From NCBI RefSeq assembly GCF_002095465.1, contig NZ_MLFP01000086.1, positions 248,001 through 312,000 of the forward strand: 64,000 nt of DNA, written 5' to 3'. Source of the stretch: Pantoea rodasii. GTDB lineage: Bacteria > Pseudomonadota > Gammaproteobacteria > Enterobacterales > Enterobacteriaceae. Of the stretch, positions 1 to 8,760 are shown piece by piece; the stretch's first letter is position 1, and each line of letters begins with the position of its first letter. Made by a program: the position numbers and the translations under genes. The notes below the pieces were generated by a model that was given only the letters and a program-made list of their open reading frames with translations, was not told where the DNA came from and made no database searches.

Positions 1-862
1 GCAGGTGCTGGAGCAAACTGGCGGTCGCGTGGTGGTGCTGGGGACGCCCGCAGAAGAGGGCGGTTTAGCCGGTCCGGGTGGACCCAAAGGCAACGTGAAA
101 AAACGCTTTGTCGAAGCCGGATTACTGGCCGATGTCGATGTGGCCCTGATGGTGCATCCGTCCGGCAAAACGCGGCTTACCGAAGCGACGCTGGCGAACA
201 ACCATCTCTACTTCCATTTCTATGGCAAACCTTCGCACGCCGCCAGTGCGCCCCATGAAGGCATCAATGCTTTGGATGCGCTGGTGCTGCTGTACAACGG
301 CATCAGCGTGTTGCGCCAGCAGTTGCCTGATGGCGTGCGCGTGCACGGCATTATCACCAATGGCGGGCAGGCACCGAACGTGATCCCGGAATATGCCTCG
401 GCGCATTACTACATTCGCGCTGACAGCCGCGAGGTCGTGGAGTCGCTGGAACCCCGCCTGCGCGCGATTGCAGAAGGTGTGGCGCTGGCCACTGGCACGC
501 GTGTGGAGATCGACCATCAAATCGGTCCGCGTGATTTCAAACTCAATCCGGCACTGGACGCGGTGTTGCTGGAGGAGTTTCGTGCCGCGGGTGAGCAGGT
601 TGATCTGTCGCCGCAGCGCAATAAAGTCTCAACCGATGCCGGTGACATCAGCCACGCGGTACCCACCGCGCACCCGTGGTTGAAAATCGGTCCGGATGAT
701 TTGATTTTCCACACGGTGCCATTCCGTGAAGCCGCCAATTCTGAGCGCGGTTATCAGGCGCTGTTGATTGGCGCACGCGTGCTGGCACGCACCGGGTTAC
801 GTCTGCTGATTGATGCGGACGCACTTCATGCTGTTAAAGCGGATTTCATACGCCAGGCCTAA
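1..862 (+). CDS. M20-family amidohydrolase/peptidase, 5' end cut by window
   Basis: The reading frame is open from the window edge, so the N-terminal part lies outside. The visible 286 residues are the C-terminal two thirds of an M20 (ACY1/AbgB-like) metallo-amidohydrolase. Family marks include GTPAEEGG with the metal/catalytic Glu pair near the start, a GKPSHAAS motif with the dimerisation-domain His, NVIPEYA, and an IFHTVP segment near the end carrying a further ligand His. These enzymes hydrolyse N-acyl or aminobenzoyl amino acids in the cytoplasm; the substrate cannot be told here. The stop is followed within a few bases by the ribosome site of the flavin monooxygenase gene, so the two are probably cotranscribed. 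Confidence 0.85.
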   Translation, partial: QVLEQTGGRVVVLGTPAEEGGLAGPGGPKGNVKKRFVEAGLLADVDVALMVHPSGKTRLTEATLANNHLYFHFYGKPSHAASAPHEGINALDALVLLYNGISVLRQQLPDGVRVHGIITNGGQAPNVIPEYASAHYYIRADSREVVESLEPRLRAIAEGVALATGTRVEIDHQIGPRDFKLNPALDAVLLEEFRAAGEQVDLSPQRNKVSTDAGDISHAVPTAHPWLKIGPDDLIFHTVPFREAANSERGYQALLIGARVLARTGLRLLIDADALHAVKADFIRQA

Positions 863-873
863 AGGAGATTGTG

Positions 874-2178
874 GTGTCACAAACCTATCGTCGAAAACTG
901 AAAACATTAGTGGGTGCCAGCAGCGTGATTTCCGCGGGCAACGATGACCAACCGGGCGTGGGCATTGCGCGCGCCATTGAGCTGGCAAAAATCGCGGAAC
1001 GCGAGAAAATCACCGGGCTGTTCACGGCGGATTTGCTGCAGGCCGATCCCGCTGGCTTAGCAGGCACCACCGGCACGCAGGACCCGCTGATTGCGTTGGC
1101 GGCGTTGAGCCAGGTGACGTCGCGGATTGGCTTGATCGCCACTGTCAGCACCAGCTGGCTGCATCCTTATAATCTGGCGCGCCAGGTCGCCACGCTGGAT
1201 CACATCAGCGGTGGCCGCGCAGGCTGGAATGCCGTGACCTCTTCTGTGGGTGAAGAGAACTTTGGTGAAAGCCAGTTGCCGCCGCCGCAGGAACGCTACG
1301 CGCGCGCCACGGAGTTTATCGAGGTGATGAATGCGCTGTATGACGCCAACGAGCGTGGGGCGGTGCAGCGCACGGCCAGTGGGGGTATTCGTCTCGACCA
1401 TCAAAAACTGCATCCTATCGACTATCGCGGTGATTTCTTCCAGGTAGCCGGGCCGCTTAATGTACCGCCGCCGCCACAGCGCCGACCGGTGCAGTTCCAG
1501 GCCGGACAATCCGACGCGGGTGTCACGCTAGGCGCACGCTATGCCGAGGTGATTTACACCTCTCAGCCAACCTTTGAAGCGGCACAGACGTTTGTGGCGG
1601 ATGTACAGCAGCGCGCGCGACGTTTTGGCCGTGAGCATAACCCGCCGCTGATCATGAATTCATTCCACGCCATCATCGGCGACAGTGATGCCGATGTCTC
1701 ACGCCGCCTGCGCGATAAGCATGAGCGCATCAATGTTGAGCAGGGAAGGTTGCGCGTAGCGGATATGCTGGGCGGGGAAGTCGATCTGCGTGACGTGCCG
1801 CTCGACCAACCGTTGCCGGCTTCGTTGATTCCGCAGCTGGAACAGGTGCATCGCCGCCAGGGCCGTGCTGCCATTTTCCGTCAATACGCGCTGGAAGGCT
1901 TGACGCTGCGTGAGCTGATCATCAAAGCGGAAGAGACCGGACACTGGTTTGTCGCCGGCACGCCAGAACAACTCGCTGATGCCATTGAACAGCGCTATCA
2001 GGCGGGTGTTCTGGACGTGATCTCGTTACACGGTTTGGGAAATCCGGATCAGCAAGATCTGCTGCTCAACGGACTGTTGCCCGAACTGCGCCGCCGTAAC
2101 CTGTTGGATAGCGACTATCAAGGCAGCGATTTCCGCAGTAGCCTGGAATTGGCACCTTTACCGCCTGCCGTGGATTAG
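874..2178 (+). CDS. LLM-class FMN-dependent monooxygenase (NtaA/SnaA/DszA family)
   Basis: A 434-residue bacterial-luciferase-like flavin monooxygenase. The segment LDHISGGRAGWNAVTS is the signature of the nitrilotriacetate monooxygenase A / pristinamycin IIA synthase / DszA subgroup, and the C-terminal half has the usual TGHWFVAGTPEQLAD segment. Such enzymes use FMNH2 supplied by a separate reductase to oxidise small xenobiotic or sulfur/nitrogen compounds. Two GTG codons lie in frame at 871 and 874; AGGAG at 863-867 is better spaced for 874. No reductase gene is adjacent. It follows the amidohydrolase by about 10 bases, which suggests an oxidise-then-deacylate pair, but the substrate is unknown. 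Confidence 0.85.
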   Translation: MSQTYRRKLKTLVGASSVISAGNDDQPGVGIARAIELAKIAEREKITGLFTADLLQADPAGLAGTTGTQDPLIALAALSQVTSRIGLIATVSTSWLHPYNLARQVATLDHISGGRAGWNAVTSSVGEENFGESQLPPPQERYARATEFIEVMNALYDANERGAVQRTASGGIRLDHQKLHPIDYRGDFFQVAGPLNVPPPPQRRPVQFQAGQSDAGVTLGARYAEVIYTSQPTFEAAQTFVADVQQRARRFGREHNPPLIMNSFHAIIGDSDADVSRRLRDKHERINVEQGRLRVADMLGGEVDLRDVPLDQPLPASLIPQLEQVHRRQGRAAIFRQYALEGLTLRELIIKAEETGHWFVAGTPEQLADAIEQRYQAGVLDVISLHGLGNPDQQDLLLNGLLPELRRRNLLDSDYQGSDFRSSLELAPLPPAVD

Positions 2179-2198
2179 CGTTACGTTTTGAAAGCTAT

Positions 2199-2231
2199 GC
2201 CCGTTCAGGATGACTGAGCGGGCATTTTTTT
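2199..2231 (+). terminator. Rho-independent terminator
   Basis: A 10-bp stem GCCCGTTCAG/CTGAGCGGGC (one G-T pair) with a short loop is followed by a run of seven T. It ends the amidohydrolase-monooxygenase unit. Confidence 0.85.
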
Positions 2232-2306
2232 GGAATCCCTATCGACACGTCATCACAGATTAAGTGCGTGATGAGCCATGCTTCGCCACACTGATTATCG
2301 GCTTTA

Positions 2307-2331
2307 ACCTATATAGTATTTGACCTATATA
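2307..2331 (+). promoter_or_regulatory. Direct repeat at the toxin-antitoxin promoter, probable autoregulatory operator
   Basis: ACCTATATA occurs at 2307-2315 and again at 2323-2331, 16 bp apart, just upstream of the AGGAG ribosome site of the toxin gene. The repeat overlaps TATA-rich -10-like sequence. Type II toxin-antitoxin operons are usually autorepressed at such repeats; the binding role is inferred. Confidence 0.5.
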
Positions 2332-2345
2332 ACCAGGAGTGTATC

Positions 2346-2699
2346 ATGTGGCAGATAATAACAACGGACACGTTTGATGATTGGCTTATGGCGCAAGACG
2401 ACACTGATCGAGCATGCGTTTTGTCCGCAATGATCGTATTGCAGCAAGCAGGCCCGGCGTTATGCAGGCACTACGCCGATACTCTTAAAGGCTCTCGCTT
2501 CAGCAATATGAAAGAGCTTCGCATTCAGAGCAGAGGTGTCCCTATCAGGGCATTTTATGCATTTGATCCCTGGCGCAGCGGTGTGTTGCTTTGTGCGGGA
2601 CACAAGAGTGGCAATGAAAAGCGTTTTTATGCCGAGCTGAGCCCGCTCGCAGATAAAGAATTCACTCATCATCTTCATCGCAAAGAGAGAAAGGAGTAA
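2346..2699 (+). CDS. RelE/HigB-type toxin (Gp49-like)
   Basis: A 117-residue protein of the phage-derived Gp49/HigB branch of RelE/ParE toxins. The core DTLKGSRFSNMKELRIQSRGVPIRAFYAFDP and GHKSGNEKRFY is typical: a conserved L-K-x-S and M-K-E-L-R-I strand, then an aromatic-rich strand and a basic C-terminal segment. These toxins are ribosome-dependent mRNA endonucleases. AGGAG lies 6 bases before the ATG. The toxin precedes its antitoxin, the HigBA order, and the pair is compact (four bases between genes). Whether it is active cannot be seen. Confidence 0.85.
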   Translation: MWQIITTDTFDDWLMAQDDTDRACVLSAMIVLQQAGPALCRHYADTLKGSRFSNMKELRIQSRGVPIRAFYAFDPWRSGVLLCAGHKSGNEKRFYAELSPLADKEFTHHLHRKERKE

Positions 2700-2703
2700 C
2701 GGT

Positions 2704-3006
2704 ATGGGCAGAACACTTGAACAGATTCTTGCGACTGAGAAGCCTGAAGTTGTCGGCAAAGCCAACACCATGGCTGAAGAGGTGCTGCTGAATATTCACC
2801 TTGCTGAATTACGCGAAAGAGTGAAAAAAACTCAGGTAGATATAGCGCAGGCATTAAATATAAAACAACCGACCGTTGCGGGAATGGAAAAACCAGGCCG
2901 TGATTTAAAACTCTCGACGCTAAAGCGCTATGTTGAAGCGGCGGGCGGAAAACTCCGTCTTAACATTGAACTTCCCGATGGCTCGCATTATGAGTTTGTC
3001 GTTTAA
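2704..3006 (+). CDS. XRE-family antitoxin partner (HigA-like)
   Basis: A 100-residue protein with a Cro/C1-type helix-turn-helix at about residues 35-85: a TQVDIAQALNIKQPTVAGME recognition region followed by LKRYVEAAGGKL, the form typical of antitoxins paired with Gp49-like toxins. It should bind and neutralise the upstream toxin and repress the shared promoter. AAGGAG at the toxin's 3' end serves as its ribosome site, so the genes are translationally linked. The N-terminal MAEEVLLNIHLAELRE segment is probably the toxin-binding or dimer region; this is inference. Confidence 0.85.
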   Translation: MGRTLEQILATEKPEVVGKANTMAEEVLLNIHLAELRERVKKTQVDIAQALNIKQPTVAGMEKPGRDLKLSTLKRYVEAAGGKLRLNIELPDGSHYEFVV

Positions 3007-3035
3007 TTCCCTTCTCTCATTTTCTGCCGATCAAT

Positions 3036-3061
3036 AAACAGTGCGACCTCACGCACTGTTT
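3036..3061 (+). terminator. Hairpin downstream of the toxin-antitoxin operon
   Basis: A perfect 10-bp stem, AAACAGTGCG with CGCACTGTTT and a six-base loop, starts 30 bp after the antitoxin stop. Few T residues follow, so termination may be weak. Confidence 0.55.
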
Positions 3062-3633
3062 CGTTCTCATGCACGCCTGCTGACTCGTCTCTTCTCACTT
3101 CCCACTCAACAAAAACGCATCCCAGATGTAACTTTTTGCATACATGAAAAATACAAAGGAAATACAATTAAGTAGTATGAATTTACCTGATTAAAAATTT
3201 AATTGGTTAAATTTCAATTATTTGTACGTATAACTTTTTCGAATTATTTTTCTGAATGATTTTTGGAGATGATCACAATCTCAAGTTTTGGGTGTGCTGG
3301 GCATGTTTACACCACCTGAAAATCAGCATAGTTTGAACATGGAGTTAACCTGTGATTAACAGACAAAAGCGAACAAATGCATTTTGGGTCAGCACACCGC
3401 TTATTTATAGTGAATGCAGACGACCTCCCAACAGGTCATCCTTTATTTCATTATTTATGTTCAGGGATTAAACGCAGGGTTTGTTAAGTTTTGAGGTCAA
3501 TTTCCTGATTAAGGAAATACCTAAACCAGTCAGTGATGTTTTTTTCTGTTTCTTTACGTTCCGCCAAATGAACTTTGATTTGGACAGATCGCTGCGCCTG
3601 CAGAGAAATGAATAATTCAGGAGAGACCCTGTC
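3062..3633. other. Gene-free region before the MFS transporter
   Basis: About 570 bp without a credible gene. It becomes AT-rich from about 3120 and carries the promoter and leader of the transporter; an AGGAGA ribosome site lies just before ATG 3634. No clear operator or terminator is seen. Short reverse-strand open frames at 3468-3684 have no ribosome site and look spurious. Confidence 0.6.
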
Positions 3634-4965
3634 ATGAGCAACACCAATATATCCATTGAAGATGTCCCACTTAATAATTTTCACCAGTTAATGTCGCTGC
3701 GTGCAGGCGGCGGTTGGATCCTGGATGGCTACGTGCTGAGTATCATCGGTGTAGCGATCGTGCAATTTTCTCAGCACATGCAGCTTGATACATTCTGGCA
3801 GGGCATGGTGGCGGCTTCAGCGATGCTTGGTACTTTCTGCAGCGGCTTTCTCGGTGGATGGCTGACCGATATTGTCGGTCGCCGTCGTCTGTTCTTCGTC
3901 GGGCCCATTCTGTTTATTCTCGGTTCAGTCGGAACGTTCTGGGCGGAATCGGCGCTCACACTGTTCCTGCTGCGTTTCCTGGTGGGCGTCGGCGTTGGGT
4001 TGGAATATCCGGTAGCCGGTTCGTTACTCACCGAATTCTTACCGCAAAAGCATCGTGGCAAGCGTTTGGCCGGGTTGACGATTCTCTGGTTCGCCGGTGC
4101 GGCACTGGCTTATATCGTGGGTAATCTGATTCTGTCGATTGGCGGTGATGCGGCATGGCGCATCGTGTTAGCCAGTCCGGCCGTGTTGGGCGTATTACTG
4201 TTCGTTCTGCGCATCGGCACGCCAGAATCCCCGCGCTGGTTAATCAGCAAAGGCCGTCTTAGCGAAGCCGAGCAGATCATCAAGAAAGTGTACGGCCCGG
4301 AGTTTTCACTGAAGAACGTGCCGACCGAATCAGCTGAAGCCAAGGTGACGCTGAAAGACCTGCTTCGCTCCGGCTACGGCAAACGCATGCTGTTCGTCTC
4401 AGTGTTCTGGAGTGCGGCGGTTGTACCGATGTTTGCCGTGTATTCGTTCGCACCCGTGGTATTGAAGGCGCTCAATCTGGACGGTGAATGGGCATCATTG
4501 GGTTCAATAGCCATTACTTTGCTGTTTGTGGTGGGCTGTATTATTGCAACACGCTTGATTGATAGCATGGGCCGTCGCCGTCTGATCATCCACAGCTTCT
4601 TGTGGTCAAGCCTGGCACTGCTGGCGTTAGGGATGTTCTCGCACGGGTCAGAAATGTTGGTTCTGGTGATGTTTGGTGCTTACGCGGTGTTTATCGGTGG
4701 AGCACAGGTGCTGGAACTGGTGTATCCCAACGAGCTATTCCCAACGGAAGTTCGTGCATTCGCCGTCGGTATGGGTTCATCCATGTCACGTATCGGTTCT
4801 GCGGCCGGCACCTGGCTGGTACCGATTTCCCTGCAGAACCTCGGCATCGAATACACCATGTATGCCGCCGCGATTGTGTCCTTTATTGGCCTGCTGGTAT
4901 CGGTGTGGCTGGCACCGGAGACGCGCAACATGACACTGAGTCAGGCGGCTTCACTGGCGCGGTAG
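3634..4965 (+). CDS. MFS transporter, sugar-porter-like
   Basis: A 443-residue inner-membrane protein with about twelve hydrophobic helices. Major facilitator signatures are clear: GGWLTDIVGRRRLFF between helices 2 and 3 (motif A), PESPRWLISKGR after helix 6 (the sugar-porter PESPR mark), a repeated DSMGRRRLI between helices 8 and 9, and APETRNMTL at the C-terminus. The overall form resembles YgcS/YdjE-type metabolite:proton symporters. It should import a sugar, polyol or aromatic acid with protons; the substrate is unknown. It stands alone, with a long AT-rich leader and an AT-rich accessory gene downstream on the other strand. Confidence 0.85.
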   Translation: MSNTNISIEDVPLNNFHQLMSLRAGGGWILDGYVLSIIGVAIVQFSQHMQLDTFWQGMVAASAMLGTFCSGFLGGWLTDIVGRRRLFFVGPILFILGSVGTFWAESALTLFLLRFLVGVGVGLEYPVAGSLLTEFLPQKHRGKRLAGLTILWFAGAALAYIVGNLILSIGGDAAWRIVLASPAVLGVLLFVLRIGTPESPRWLISKGRLSEAEQIIKKVYGPEFSLKNVPTESAEAKVTLKDLLRSGYGKRMLFVSVFWSAAVVPMFAVYSFAPVVLKALNLDGEWASLGSIAITLLFVVGCIIATRLIDSMGRRRLIIHSFLWSSLALLALGMFSHGSEMLVLVMFGAYAVFIGGAQVLELVYPNELFPTEVRAFAVGMGSSMSRIGSAAGTWLVPISLQNLGIEYTMYAAAIVSFIGLLVSVWLAPETRNMTLSQAASLAR

Positions 4966-5181
4966 TAGTAAGATTAAAGATTAGAAATATAAATGCCTGT
5001 TCAGGTAGATGGGCGGCACCTTACTCAGTTGGATATCCAGCTTTATAGGGTTAGTCGGGAAATCTGGACAGGCTGTTAAATGGTGATATTTGATTTTCTC
5101 ACAACTAAATGTGCAGTCTACCCATTTTTTTAATAGCTTTCCTTAGCTTAATGACAAATGATTTATTTTTAGTTGCAATGG

Positions 5182-6364
5182 TTATAAGTTTAAAGAATTC
5201 ATTCCATCCATAGCTCCATCCCATTTGGTAATGTCAGGTTTTTTTATTAATGCGCAGCTTTTAATGGCTTGTTTCAAATATTTATCCTGGAAGCCTGATT
5301 TATCAATAGTGAGCAAGTTATCGAGATTGTATTTTCTGTATTTATTTTGAGCCTTAATTACAAACTCAGGGCAAATCAACACCTCATTACCCAGAGAGAA
5401 AATAACAGTGCCTTTTTATAAATAAGTATTTTTCATTAGTCACGTTTACATGATTCCAAACTGAAGGTGGGAACATATCATTTGTATAACCTTGTCTTTT
5501 CAATGAATAAGTATGAGGTTCGCTTTCAATGATGCCGATGTTTTTTAAAGCACCTCTTACCACAATGCTTGAGAAGTTTGGAAGGGTTAGCATTATTATA
5601 AAGAAAAATAATATTGAAGCCGTTGAAGATATTAGGATGTTGTTTTTTATGTTAGTTTTTAGGTTTTTTTCGGTGAAAAATAATATGGCTGGCAAATGTG
5701 AAATAAAAATCAAAGTAATAGAGACGCCAATAAATACTAATACCCCGGCATTACTTTCTGCAGTGCTAAGGCGTAAAAAGAATGACATAGGAACTATTGC
5801 GGTTATCCCCGAAAGTAAGGAAATCGCAGAAATGATACATTTCTCTTTAATAAAGTTTTTACTTCTAATTTCCTTCCCTTTTTTGAAGTAAATGTGAAGT
5901 TTCTTTCTTTTTTTAGAAAGAATATGAACTATGAGAAAAGTAATAAATGAAAATATGGAAAATGTTATTATGAATATATGATCTTTGATGTATTGCGGCG
6001 TGCGGTTAATCAAAGAAATCATCATTATGCTTGCAATGTATAATATTGATACGCTGAAGGAAATTAAAGGGATTTTATTGGTTTTTATAACTCTAGAGAG
6101 TTCATTATTCCAATCTAATAAGAAAATCTGACATAAAATCATACTCGGTAAAGAAAAAGCAAAAATCAATCCTAATGATATAATAGTAAATGACAATATC
6201 AAGGCGAATGAGGGGCCCTTGTCATCTAAAATTGATGGAAGAAGCCCTAGTTGACCAATACTGTCTAAATAAAGCCATAAAATAAAGTAACCAAGTGCTA
6301 AGAGAAATGGAACGATGGTTAGTACTTCTTTTGTTAACTTTCTAATATCAAGGTTTGTCGCCAC
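5182..6364 (-). pseudogene. Polytopic membrane protein of unknown function, frameshifted
   Basis: I do not recognise this family. The main frame (5387-6364) encodes 325 residues with about seven hydrophobic helices in the first 260, then a soluble tail. It stops after FIKRHCYFLSG, but the next frame continues directly from the same point (GTVIFSLGNEVLICPEF and on, to 5182). The switch lies at the A-run read from T residues 5413-5417. Removing one A restores a 393-residue protein. It may be a real frameshift or a sequencing error. The gene is much more AT-rich than its neighbours and rich in Ile, Lys and Asn codons, which suggests horizontal acquisition. Nothing adjacent hints at a role. Confidence 0.65.
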
Positions 6365-6883
6365 GGATTTTACTTCCCTGTTTATGATGTCTTGAAGGTT
6401 GCGCGCTTATATCAAGTTGCACTCTTTCATGTTGGGCTATTTTTAGTTTTTCACTAAAATAAATCAAACTTTATTTAATTTTTTTTGGTTGAAAATGATT
6501 TATTTTTTTGCATCATTTTGAATTCGTATTTTATTCATTTCTGGGATGTCGGCGTGACATTTCCAGGCTTCTCTATTAAGTATTATTATTTTTTTAAAAT
6601 CAATGTTTGCGTCATTAACCAGTGGTAAGTCGTAGTTTACCCATGCTATGCATGGGTGAGTAATGTTCGCAATTTAGTCCAGCATATCAATGACTTTTCA
6701 CTTATCAGTTCCAGACATTAACGAGCAAATATTCATTTATGCGCGATATATCAAAGTTTCGACGCTATTTCAGCTAGATAGTCCGTTACAGGAAAAGCTC
6801 AGAAAGCGAAAACGCGCCTGATTTAAATCTTCTCTCTGGCAAATTGCTGGTGTAAGTTGTGGAACTTAAAATGGAGATAGCGA
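6365..6883. other. AT-rich gene-free region with one hairpin
   Basis: About 520 bp of AT-rich sequence upstream of both the reverse-strand membrane gene and the forward yhcG-like gene, so it should hold both promoters. It contains a clean inverted repeat ACCCATGC-TAT-GCATGGGT at 6639-6657 with no T-tract. No gene is seen. Confidence 0.6.
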
Positions 6884-7936
6884 ATGACACCAGAGCGCCC
6901 GGCTTCACTGGCCCCAATGCCCAGCGACTACGCTCACTGGCTAAGTGACCTGAAAGGGCGCATTCATAGCGCCCAGCAGCGTGCTGCGTTGGCGGTTAAC
7001 CAAGAACTGGTGGGGTTATATTGGCAGATAGGTCGGGACATCCTGACTCGTCAGGCTGATCAAGGCTGGGGGGCCAAAGTCATTGAACGTCTAGCGCATG
7101 ATTTACGCACCGCCTTCCCCGAAATGAAGGGATTCTCACCACGTAACCTCAAGTATATGCGTGCTTTTGCCGAAGCCTGGCCGGATGCGGAATTTGTGCA
7201 AGCGGTGCTTGCACAATTACCCTGGTACCATCAGCTGGCCCTGCTGGATAAACTCAATAGCCAGGAAGAACGTCGCTGGTATGCTGCCAGAGCCATCGAG
7301 CATAACTGGTCGCGCAACATATTAGTGATGCAAATAGAAACCGGTTTACTGCAGCGTAGCGGTAGCGCTGTAACTAACTTCGATGTCAGCCTGCCTCATG
7401 AGCAGTCTGACCTGGCGCGTGAGTCACTTAAAGATCCATACCGTTTTGATTTCCTGGGACTAACTGAAGAAGCTCAGGAACGGGAAGTGGAAAACGCGCT
7501 GGTAAAGCATGTGACCGAGTTTTTGCTGGAACTGGGTGCAGGCTTTGCCTTTGTTGGGCGACAGGTACTGTTGGATGTAGGTGGTGACGAGTTCTTTATC
7601 GACCTCTTGTTCTACCATCTCAAATTACGCTGCTATGTGGTAATCGAACTTAAAGGAGGTAAGTTCAAACCAGAGCACCTTGGGCAATTGGGATTTTATC
7701 TGACGGCGGTGGATCGGCAGGTAAAAGATGAACGTGACAACCCGACCATAGGTCTTTTGCTTTGTAAGAGTAAAAACAAAGTGGTTGCCGAATATGCCTT
7801 AGGGGATAAATCCCAGCCGATGGGTATTGCTGAGTATAAATTAGTTGAATCCCTTCCGGTAGAACTGCAAACCAGTTTACCCAGCATCGAGCAGCTGGAG
7901 CAGGAATTGGCAGGTGGCGACTTCGCGGCTCATTAG
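6884..7936 (+). CDS. yhcG: YhcG-family PD-(D/E)XK nuclease-domain protein (DUF1016)
   Basis: A 350-residue protein with the two-part DUF1016 layout. The N-terminal half (about 15-170) contains LVGLYWQIGRDILTRQ and FPEMKGFSPRNLKYMRAFAE. The C-terminal half (about 200-340) has a PD-(D/E)XK fold, in which GGDEFFIDLLFYH supplies the Asp and VVIELKGGKFKPEHLGQLGFY the E-x-K. Family members are often linked to mobile elements and restriction or defence islands; their cellular role is not settled. GGAG before ATG 6884 supports the start. It lies next to an AT-rich accessory gene and the tRNA-Asn attachment repeat, as expected for an island gene. Confidence 0.85.
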   Translation: MTPERPASLAPMPSDYAHWLSDLKGRIHSAQQRAALAVNQELVGLYWQIGRDILTRQADQGWGAKVIERLAHDLRTAFPEMKGFSPRNLKYMRAFAEAWPDAEFVQAVLAQLPWYHQLALLDKLNSQEERRWYAARAIEHNWSRNILVMQIETGLLQRSGSAVTNFDVSLPHEQSDLARESLKDPYRFDFLGLTEEAQEREVENALVKHVTEFLLELGAGFAFVGRQVLLDVGGDEFFIDLLFYHLKLRCYVVIELKGGKFKPEHLGQLGFYLTAVDRQVKDERDNPTIGLLLCKSKNKVVAEYALGDKSQPMGIAEYKLVESLPVELQTSLPSIEQLEQELAGGDFAAH

Positions 7937-8004
7937 ACCTCCGCACTATTTCAACAGATAAAAGGTTTGCCTCGCGTCCTTAGCGGGGGGCCTTTTTTGT
8001 AAGC

Positions 8005-8040
8005 AAGAAGCCCGCTCAGGTTTCCCTGAGCGGGCTTCTT
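8005..8040. terminator. Hairpin, first copy of the tRNA-Asn downstream terminator
   Basis: A 16-bp stem, AAGAAGCCCGCTCAGG with its complement, closes on a four-base loop. It shares its core with the hairpin at 9118-9153 and lies directly beyond the left attachment copy, in the position of the original downstream terminator of the tRNA gene. Confidence 0.7.
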
Positions 8041-8061
8041 AAATTTGGCTCCTCTGACTGG
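8011..8061. repeat. Left copy of a direct repeat holding the tRNA-Asn 3' end (att-like)
   Basis: Bases 8011-8034 and 8041-8061 recur exactly at 9124-9147 and 9154-9174, 1,113 bp away, with only a few differing bases between the two blocks. Positions 8045-8061, read on the reverse strand, are CCAGTCAGAGGAGCCAA. This is the 17-bp tRNA-Asn attachment sequence known for integrases of the high-pathogenicity-island type. Here it is a truncated tRNA end: the sequence stops matching the tRNA at 8062. Confidence 0.75.
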
Positions 8062-8470
8062 GATCGCCTTAATACGCGTTAGCTGAACGCCTGAAATACC
8101 GAAAGTAGTGGTGATCGTCAGGCACTCCTTCGTGACATCATCCAAACAGGTCAGATGTCTCTACGATGCAGTCCCTATCCGGAATCTACGCCGCATTTCG
8201 GTTATCCGATCCGCCATAATCCTTTGAACCGAAAAAACAGTTTTCTATTATCGGCCTTCTTGCCATGAACTCAGTTCCTGCCTGCACGAAATGCATCATG
8301 ACCTGAAAGAAGCGACTGATGTATCAGGATGGTCGCCGTGTTACCGGCAATGCCGCCTTTAAAAACGGCCGGATCCATCCTTCCATGGATTAAGGCCTTC
8401 TTCACATATTATTACGCTAAGGGAATCACAATGAATCTGATGAATAATTGTGCATCGCCTGCTACAGATG

Positions 8471-8486
8471 TTATATTAAAATATAA
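8471..8486 (+). promoter_or_regulatory. Palindrome at the pemIK-like promoter
   Basis: TTATATTAAAATATAA is a perfect 16-bp palindrome 17 bp before the antitoxin ATG. It overlaps a TATAAT -10-like hexamer at 8482-8487. MazE/PemI antitoxins repress their own operon at such AT-rich palindromes; the role here is inferred. Confidence 0.5.
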
Positions 8487-8502
8487 TATTAGGAGGTGCG
8501 CT

Positions 8503-8760
8503 ATGTATACAACTCGCCTGAAAAAGGTCGGCGGATCCATCATGCTGGCGGTTCCTCCCGCCGTGCTGAAAACGCTGGAGCTGTCGACGGACAGCGAAGT
8601 GGGTATGACCATTAATAATGGCTGCCTGATTATTGAACCCCAGAACCGGCCCCGTTATACGCTTGAAGAACTGCTGGCTCAATGCGATCCGCATGCCGAA
8701 ATGAGCGAAGAAGATCGGGAATGGATTGATGCGCCTGCGACGGGCAAGGAGCTCCTGTAA
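8503..8760 (+). CDS. PemI/ChpS/MazE-type antitoxin
   Basis: An 85-residue AbrB-fold antitoxin. The swapped-hairpin N-terminus (RLKKVGGSIMLAVPPAVLKTLEL) binds DNA, and the acidic C-terminal tail (EMSEEDREWIDAPATG) is the usual toxin-binding extension. A consensus AGGAGG at 8491-8496 fixes the start at ATG 8503; the longer open frame upstream has no such support. The stop codon is immediately followed by the toxin ATG, so translation is coupled. The closest well-known relatives are ChpS of E. coli and PemI of plasmid R100. Confidence 0.88.
   Translation: MYTTRLKKVGGSIMLAVPPAVLKTLELSTDSEVGMTINNGCLIIEPQNRPRYTLEELLAQCDPHAEMSEEDREWIDAPATGKELL

Noticed and set aside
4602..5048. 148-codon forward frame overlapping the MFS transporter end
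   Set aside because: Out-of-frame shadow of a clearly conserved transporter, with no independent start site.
7951..8145. Reverse-strand 64-codon frame across the left att repeat
   Set aside because: It reads through the terminator hairpins and tRNA fragment, has no convincing ribosome site, and matches no family I recognise.
8329..8502. Upstream extension of the PemI-like gene as a 143-residue protein
   Set aside because: No ribosome site at the early start, while AGGAGG is ideally placed for ATG 8503; the extension overlaps the promoter palindrome and has no antitoxin homology.
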